A stretch of 64,000 nucleotides of DNA from Agelas oroides (Eukaryota > Porifera > Demospongiae > Agelasida > Agelasidae): the NCBI GenBank assembly GCA_949130485.1, contig OX422185.1, positions 7,355,127 to 7,419,126 on the forward strand, read 5' to 3'. Below the pieces are notes generated by a model. It ran no database searches. It was not told the origin of the DNA and saw only the letters and a program-made list of their open reading frames with translations. Positions 26,017-35,000 of the stretch are shown in pieces. The first letter of the stretch is position 1, and each line of letters begins with the position of its first letter. A program made the translations under genes and the position numbers.

Positions 26017-29000
26017 GAGTACACATAACTTACAAATTTACAACCATGCACTACTATATATATAATTATGCGTTATGAATGATGTCGTCAAAGATTCTGC
26101 CCATACTCCCTCAGGGCAGTTCTATAATGGTGGCATACTAGAAAAGCGGTGTAACATTATAGTACTCAGAACAGCTGCTCTGAAGGCAAAAGTACATGTT
26201 ACAATCATTGATTTACTGCATGGCAAAATAGGTTTATGGCATCATGCCAATAATTGCAAAATTGAGGGGGGCTAAATTTGTGGCTGTAAAATCATCACAG
26301 ATGCCAACAGAAGGGACACCATTAGAGTCTGCACAACACAAACAAGCATGAATAACTGGAAATGCTGCACAGAATAAGCATTCGAGAGATATTTGAATGG
26401 ATTTGCTTGGTATTGTGATCCTACGCTGTACAAAACTAATTGAAATATCCATCAACTTACTGCACAGTTCAAGTTGATCCTGGACACCATTTCCACTCTG
26501 CACTACCTTGAATGTTCATAGACCAATGCAGATAGCCACGAAAGCCTTTGAAATGTGATGGTTTTTATGGCCACCTCATCTCTATAACCTTCACACTCTC
26601 ATAGTCGTTAGTATTCACTTAGCAGTTTTTGGAGCTCCAGTGCTCTCCATACACTCAAAGGTCTTTTGTTGCGTGTGAAAGCAAGCTACAGAACACTGAT
26701 AATTCAGATGGCAGAAACATGAGCCACACATACCTGCCCCACATCACATTTATTCCATAAGATATAACACATTTCCATAATCTATCACATTGCGTAAAAG
26801 TGTAAAAGATGTGCCTTAACACACCTGAGCATACCTCATCTCAGACTACCAAATGATATACCCCAGTGATCCATTTAACATCTTGCAGTACCAATCACAT
26901 ACCTTTCTTTTGTCACATGCTGTTATATGTATCCACAGGGTTGTTGAGGAGCTACTTCAGTGGGACAGATTCAGAGTCTGGGTTAACTATCGTGTCCTTG
27001 CACCAAGAGCTGCTTTTATAGCCAAGTATGATTAAACTAAGTGATCATTAGGAGAAAGCACTGTACAGGAAGTGATTTTTTGCCAATGGTAAACCTTAGC
27101 AGCCAACCTTTAGGAATGATTCAGCTGCTTGCAATGTTGTCATAACTATGTATATTACTACCTGCCCACATTTGCTTTAGGGAGAATGAAGGTCACACTC
27201 CTCTTGTGAGAGCCAGTCTCAAGGGTCATCACAATGTGGTGAAACTTCTTCTAAAGAAAGGTGCCAAAGTGGATCCACAGGATCTGCATGTTGCCATTGA
27301 AGAAGGAAATGAGTAAGCTATCCAGTTGGACCTCTAGCATCTTGTTTCCACTTTGCCACTATTATGCCTTAAGGGTCAGACAATTCAATACTTGATGAAA
27401 AAGTTCCTATTTATGTCCAAATTATTATGTGCTGCAGGCATGTTGTCTCAGATTTGCTCCAGTCTCCACAGTGGCCAACACTGTTGCGTCAGAGTTGGGA
27501 AAAAACAACTCCTTTCCGTGAACTTATAAAGAAAATGCCAGGTAGAGTAACATCCTTGCCTAGATTTACGAAGACTTTCTAGAGTATGAGATGCTTATTC
27601 ATTTCAGGTGCCTTTATAATGTATGAAATGCGAGTGCTTGCCAGCTGAGTGCTGGTGCCTTTCTATAATGTATAAAATGCAAGTGCTTGCCAGCTGAGTG
27701 CTGTAGATACCTTCATTGATAGGACTTTTTTGGCTATGTGTATCTCTCTGTAACCTTTGCAGATATTGCAAAGCAGGTGCTGGATCGCTGTGTAGTTAGC
27801 AATCCTGATACACTGGACCCAAACAACAAGGACTTTGAAGTTGTATTTGACTACTCCTTTGTTGAAGATCATAACGATGGACATGCAAGGTGACTAATTC
27901 ATCTTCTTATCCTTCATTAAGCATGAACTTGTAGCTACAGTACAATGTATTTCAATTGTTCTTTGATTTTGTCGGGACTGTGGATCAGGTGAGAAAATCG
28001 GCACCGTTTCCAATCGCTCGAAGCTACAATGCATAGTCAGCACAAAATGGCTTCAAACAAGTAGAAATAGCTTACTAGGCACTTATCAGCCATTTAGATA
28101 AACTAGCCTATTTACACCCTATCTACACAAATCAAGCCGTTGATGCAGCCAAAGACTTGTTAGCACGCTTGTCACGTTGACCGTTCGAGATGACAACGCT
28201 GATAATGGAACAACTTCCGCATTAATAAACTGTCATGAATAAAATTACTTCCGCATTCAAAGGGTTAAGTTCAACAGTCTCCACACTCCTATGAACTGTT
28301 ACATACTGCATCTTGGGTTTCCACAGTAAAGTTATTTACATTACTAAATATTCAACCTAGCAACAATACCTGTTGTAAGTATGTGGATTGGCAAGTGGCC
28401 TGGCCACTAGGCACACCTAGCTTGTTTTAACTGTCAATGTTAATGATCCTCAAATAACTTGCACCTCTACCTCTAACAATAACACAGACCTTCACCTGAA
28501 GAGAATAAACCAAAGTGTTATCCAAAAGAGAAAGCGAAGAATCATAAAATGAGGTTTGAGGAAGTAAAGGAGCAGAAGACCAATTGGAAATATGGACCTG
28601 CATTCAAAAAATCCAACAACCCCCTGCAAATAATGGTGAGCTATGAATCCAGTGTGTTGTACACTGCTTGCACGTGGTACTTGTGTTCTATCTTGCTGTT
28701 ATAGGTCCAGAAAGATCGTCTGAAGATGCTGACTCATCCTGTGATCAGCAGCCTACTAAACCACAAGTGGTTTCATTTTGGGTTGTGGTTGTACCTACTC
28801 AACCTGCTTGTCTACATCATTTTCCTCGTGTTTCTCACATCCTTTGCTTTGGTTGTGCTGAATCCTCAATCAAACACATGTATGTTCACTTATGTTTTTT
28901 TGTTGTTGTTGTTGTACTGCTAGCTCCATTAACTACAGAATTCTGGAACGTTATAGCTATATGGCTTAACCATATATACTAATTTTAATGGCTAATTCAT

Positions 29001-32000
29001 TGGATTTGTTATTACCTGACAGGCTTGCAAGTTCTCAGCAATCCAGGGATTGCTATATGTGAGAATGGGATGGAAGAAATGAATAGTACTGGTTCTGGAG
29101 ATGGTTCTGGAGATGATTCAGAACTGATGGCACATAGGAATGTGACATGCGTCATATGTGGTAAGTCATTCTCAAAAATAGATTTTTTTATTACTTAGAC
29201 ACTTATCTGGCCATTCTGTACACACACTACAGAGCTGAGTAGCACAGCATCACAATTTGTGCCCGCGTCTGCTGTGGTCGTCATCATTTGTGCAGTAATG
29301 CGTTTGTTCATGGAGGCATGTCAGCTCTGTTATGAGCAAAAGAGCTACATCTTTGACTGGGCAAATTACTTTGAAGTATCACTCTACATCCTTTCCATCA
29401 TGTTTGTGTCAGTGTTCCGGACAACCTGCATGTGTCCTCTTGAGTGGCAGTGGCAAGTTGGAGTGATGGCTGTCTTATTGGCATGGATTAACCTGATAGG
29501 ATTTTGTGCGAAATTTCCAAGCATAGGCATCTACATCATCATGTTTGGAAGAGTTGTCCGTACATTTCTGAAGGTGATCATCCTCTCAATACTGCTCGTC
29601 ATCACATTTGGAATCACTTTCTACATGACCTTCTCAGAGGCGCAGGTTCAGGTTAGTCAGATATACTAGGTGCCGCATCATTATCTGCATACAGTATACA
29701 GCTCACTCCACCAGAACACAAACATTTGCTATACAGCTATAGGAAGCTTGGGAGTCAACACTATAGGCCTACCCTATCATGTCATTGTGCGACTGATACC
29801 ACATGTACAAGAATGTATTCATACATAGTTTTTGCTATGTTTCTCCTTCAATCCATTTCCAGGCACTCAAATGCTATTGCTGTTATCATTAATGGCTGTT
29901 GAGATTTGGTTAGATTGATTTTTGCCACAGTGTCAATTTGGTGGTGGAGAGTTACACACACAATATAGAAAGTACAATCATGTAATTGACAGTACAATTT
30001 CCATGTAAGAATGTGCCTGGGTACTTGGACTATCCTGGCGTTCAGATGGTGTCGTATTGGTATACTAGAAAGCTGAGTAATCAGTCCTACAGTCTTTGCC
30101 CAACCTATAAAGGTGAATGACATACTGATGAAGGCAAAGAGAACACCAAATGTTCCACCACCAAATGTAGCATTCTTATTACTTCCAAAGGGTGTAGAGC
30201 CATTGCTATCCAAGCACTGACAGTTTAATGGCTTCTTTCCTCATGTTGGAACGGGTGAATAGTTCTACAGTAAAAACTAAAACATTAAAACCACTTATCC
30301 ATGCTAAATATGAAGTTGGTGATGTTAGCAATGCTAAAATTTTCTTCTTTCTGCAGCAATCTCCATTCTATCAACCTGCAAATGCAATGGTAAAGGTCAT
30401 GTCCATGATAGCAGGGGACTTCGAGTTTGATGAAATTTTCAGTATGTCTCTCAGTAAAGAAGGGGAGAATGCTGAGACGATTCTGTTTCCACCCATCTCA
30501 TACCTCCTGTGGATCATTTTTGTGATCATAATGCCTATTCTTTTCATCAACATGCTGGTAAACATCACTAAAATGTTCAACTATATATATGTGTAGTGGA
30601 AAATTTGACATTTGTGAAATAGCCACATGGGTGCATAATTTACTGAGCTTGTGTGTCAAGTGGTTATATTGTAATGTAACTGGATGAGCAAGGAGACATT
30701 TGAAGTAAAAAGCTGTGTTTGGTGCCACCACACTTGTGTGTTTTCATAAACATTTGGAGCCTAACTGCAGCTAGTAAACGTTATGCAAGAGAAACTAATC
30801 ACTGAAGATACTTTGACTGATAATCAGAAATATTGCATTTTTTTCAGACACATACCCTTCACAAGCCATAAATGAAGATTTTTATTGATAAACTGTGCCA
30901 GTAGTAGCTAGATTAACAGAATGCCAGCAGAATGCAGTTCAGTCTGACCTTATGCAGCAGAGTAATACGTATATGTATTTATCTATCTAGACTGGTCTTG
31001 CAGTAGGGGACATCAATGAGGTCAAGAAAAAGGCTCGTCTGACAAAGCTGGCTCTTTGGGTATGTATTTAACCATGTAGGCTGTCGTGCATAGCTGACTG
31101 ACATGTATACTGATATGCAATAAATAAAAAACAAACAGGCCTATGCAATAGACTTTTAGTACCACTTTTACATCATGCAGAATTTTAGTACCACTTTTAC
31201 ATCGTGCTATTGTCTTGTTACTGACAGGTGGATATGATTTTAACTGCTGAGCATCTGCTTCGAGTTCTTCACCTTCACCAGTATTTTGGCACTGACCCGC
31301 TGTCGGTGTCAGTCAAACCAAACAAGACAGAAGAATGCCATACTGCTGTTAGATTTCTTGGGAAAGCAGTAAAGGACCTCATTTATTATCTTTCAGGTGG
31401 AGAGCGTTATGATGCAGAGTGTTTTCAAAGAGCCCTGAATTATTACTTGGTAAGAATTTACTATACTACTACAAGATTAGCAACATTTGTGATTTTTATT
31501 ACTCGAAATCTTATCTTTGTGAATATGCGTGATCTTGTTCTCAGCCCCTCTTCATATTAGTATTATTGTCAATTACTACAAAGCAAGCATAATTATGAAT
31601 TACTGCAATCTCTTTTCCAATGCAATAAGCACCTATTTCATAGTGGTAGAAGTACATGCAAAAACATTGTAGCATTACAATATACAAGCAAATGAGGATA
31701 TCCTATCTTGTCTTGTTCATAACAGAGTCTATCAACAGCATTTTAGAATCAAAATAACTTTTCTTGTTTTGTCATTGATTGGCATCTATCATGCTTCATG
31801 ACATGGGGCACAATGATGCCACTTTGTGTATCGCGTATAATTGATTAACCTTTGTACATACTGCATGCTATCTGCCCATTAATGTTGTGGCTGGAGCTAC
31901 ATAACCAAGTGGTTGTTTGAATTATGCATTTTAAGAACATATCAGCTTGAAGGTCTTCACTAATTCACAATGATCAACTTTTAATTGCCAGAATTTGAGA

Positions 32001-35000
32001 ATGGGTTTGTTAGCTCTAGTGGTTGGGTGGCATTTTAATCTTGCTTTCAGATGATCCTGAGGAAAAAAATTACAGCTTAGGTATTTTATATAGAAACTGC
32101 TATCAGAAATGTCAACAACCAAAAATGTAGCAAATTAATTTCCTTCCACCAACCAGGATTCTGAATCAGAAGACCAGAGTGAGGTGAGTATATGTAAATA
32201 CACTAGTGCAATAAAGTTGCCAAATAAAAATTAGTGCATGCAGGAATGGAATCCTCAAAAAGCAACTAAACAAGGTAGGAGTGACACCACGACACTTTTA
32301 CACCATCCCTTGATCTTGTGCCATTTTGCCAACCATGCTATGTTGTGCTTGTTACACGGTTTTACCTCCCCCATTTTTCCCACTAGCATTAAAGTCACCC
32401 ACTACTTCCAAAAAGGCTTTTTAAAATGATTTTATTTACTTAATCTCTGTTTTTGGATTGCAATATGTTTGACAAGGGTGCATAATGCTGTCGTAGTGAG
32501 CTTAATTGTTAAAAGGATTTCTCTTTTAGTTGTTTTGTATGTCAGACGGGTGCACTTGCTTTTGTGCCTTTAATTTGTCTTATTTTGGAAAATGTGCATG
32601 GCAAGTAAACAGCTCTAGGTCCAGTGATCACATTGAAGGCTATCACAATAGACTTAGAATGTGTTATATATACCAGATGCATTTTAGCTAGTTGAGCTCT
32701 TCAAGTAGGAGCAAGGAGATTCTGTCATCATTACTCAGCTGGCAACAGGATCTCAACCCCCCAAAAGAACAAAGAAGTTTGTCACCAAAAATATGAAGAT
32801 ACAGAGACTAAATAGCAGACTTAGCTAGGACACTCTAAGTGACCATGTTGGAGCAGTTTCTTCACACACATACTGCTATGTAATGATGATTTGTAGAAGC
32901 TTCTTATCCTAAAAATATCTTTTGGGATCACTTAAGATACCTTTTTGGTTGAGTATGTAAAATGGCACTGAAAACTGAATGGAAGCAATTTGCATTCATA
33001 TGCCTCATAACTACTTTCCAGTCATTATATTGGGGATGAATTTCACATGTGTGTTATATTTTTGTTTGTTACTTCATGATGTTAATGTTACAGATGGCAG
33101 AACATCTACAAGAGCACATCAAAGAAACTAAACAAGAGGTGACAGTTCTTGTTGTACTTATTTGTCAATAGGAGCTTTTGTATGGTTGGATCATTTTGAT
33201 GTAAATTTTACAGATGTCTCATCAGATGCAACAGATGGCAGAGCATGCAAAAGAGCACATCAAAGAATCAAAACTAGAGGTCACAGTTCTTGTGTTGTGT
33301 TTTGTCATTGGAGCTTTTGTATGCTTGGATCATTTTGGATATGAATTTTACAGCTGTCTCATCAGATGGAAGAGATGGCAGAGCATGCAAAAGAGCACAT
33401 GAAAAGATCTAAACAAGAGGTGACAAATCTTGTGCTGTATTTTGAATCTGTCACTGATATATTATGATTTTATATCACAGATGTCTCATCAGATTGAACA
33501 GCATCTGAAAGAAATTAAGAAAGAGGTGACAAATTCTGTGTTGTCTCTGTAGCCTTTCAGACTGCATGTTTAAGTGTAAGGGTTATTTAAACCTCAGCCG
33601 GTGTCTTGTCCTTCCACAAAGTGCCCAGGTATCATTACACTAGTGCGACTCTTCTACCTTATAGTGGGGTAGGGTTAGCCTCGTCCCCAGGCCCCGCCCG
33701 AAAAATCAGGAAAGGGGCCTGGTAACATTTCCGTGTATTTTCTGTCGACCATTACCTCTCAAAATTTTGAGGAGCCAATCAGATTGCGGAATGAAACCAC
33801 GCGGAACGTGATCCCGTCACATGTGCACGAGGCCAAAAGTGCCGACTATGCAAATTATGACGGTAGAGTAGCTCGTGATGGCGTCGTCTGTCTCCTACAT
33901 ACGTGCGACAGTGGTGTCGCGTTTACGGGAAATCGGCAGACGATCAAAATCGGAGAGCGCTGTTTACCCATACGGGTTATCGAGACAAACTCCCCGATCA
34001 TCTGTAACTTGGCACTGGCTTGGGTCCCGATCAACTGAGACGATCTGTCGGAATTTGTACATGGACAGTGTGCATCTAAACTGGATAGATAAACACGGAA
34101 GATAGCATACTACAACATCGCTTATTCAACTCGCTCTTGCTTCATCTTGCACTCATTTGCATGATAGTCAGCTGATATCAACGGTTGCAGTAAGGCGTGT
34201 CCTACCGTAGCACGCGTTTGATGACGTTTACATTAGCGACAGAAAATATACGGAAGTGCTACCAGGCCCCTTTTCCGGACGGGGCCTGGGAACGAGGCTA
34301 GGGTAGGGTAGGGTTCATAGCATTCTGTAGCTTTAGGTAACCACCAAGATCTCCCACTACAGTAAAGTTGGGTGGTAATGTATCTCAGGATTTCAATACT
34401 ATTGAACTTTGTTGAGATTTGTACATGTGTCAATGACAAATAATTACACCCAAATATCTTCATGGTAGCTTTTGAATTTTAGATGCTTCGGCACACTCTT
34501 CAATATGGTTGCACGCAAAATTAATGGGAAAGTCATTTGAAGTATTGCCATGCTTTGCTCATATGCTCTTACTACACTTCTAGCAAAATGGTGTGTCAGC
34601 AAAGTACAAAGTCTGTTCACTTGCAGTCAACAGATGTTATTTCATATGGCATGTTTAGTGTCTGTTGTTGATGTCAAAGATGGCGGAAAATTTGCACAAG
34701 CACATCAAGGAAACTAAATATGATTTTGGAGCTTTAGCATGATTAATGATATTACAGGTGTCTCAACAGACGAAACAGATGGCAGAGCATGCAAAAAGCA
34801 CATTGAGCTAGCACTGACAACAACAGATCTCACCAGCAGTATTGAACTTGTGGGATGCCATGTAAATCCTTGCCCTTGCCCTGTACCTGCATTCTGTAAC
34901 TGGCCATAAGTAAACGCTTTCTCTAGCAAGTGACTCATTAGGGTAACATGCATAGTCTGATCCTTTGACTGAGCCGCAGAGCGAGTAGAGTACTGTCCCA

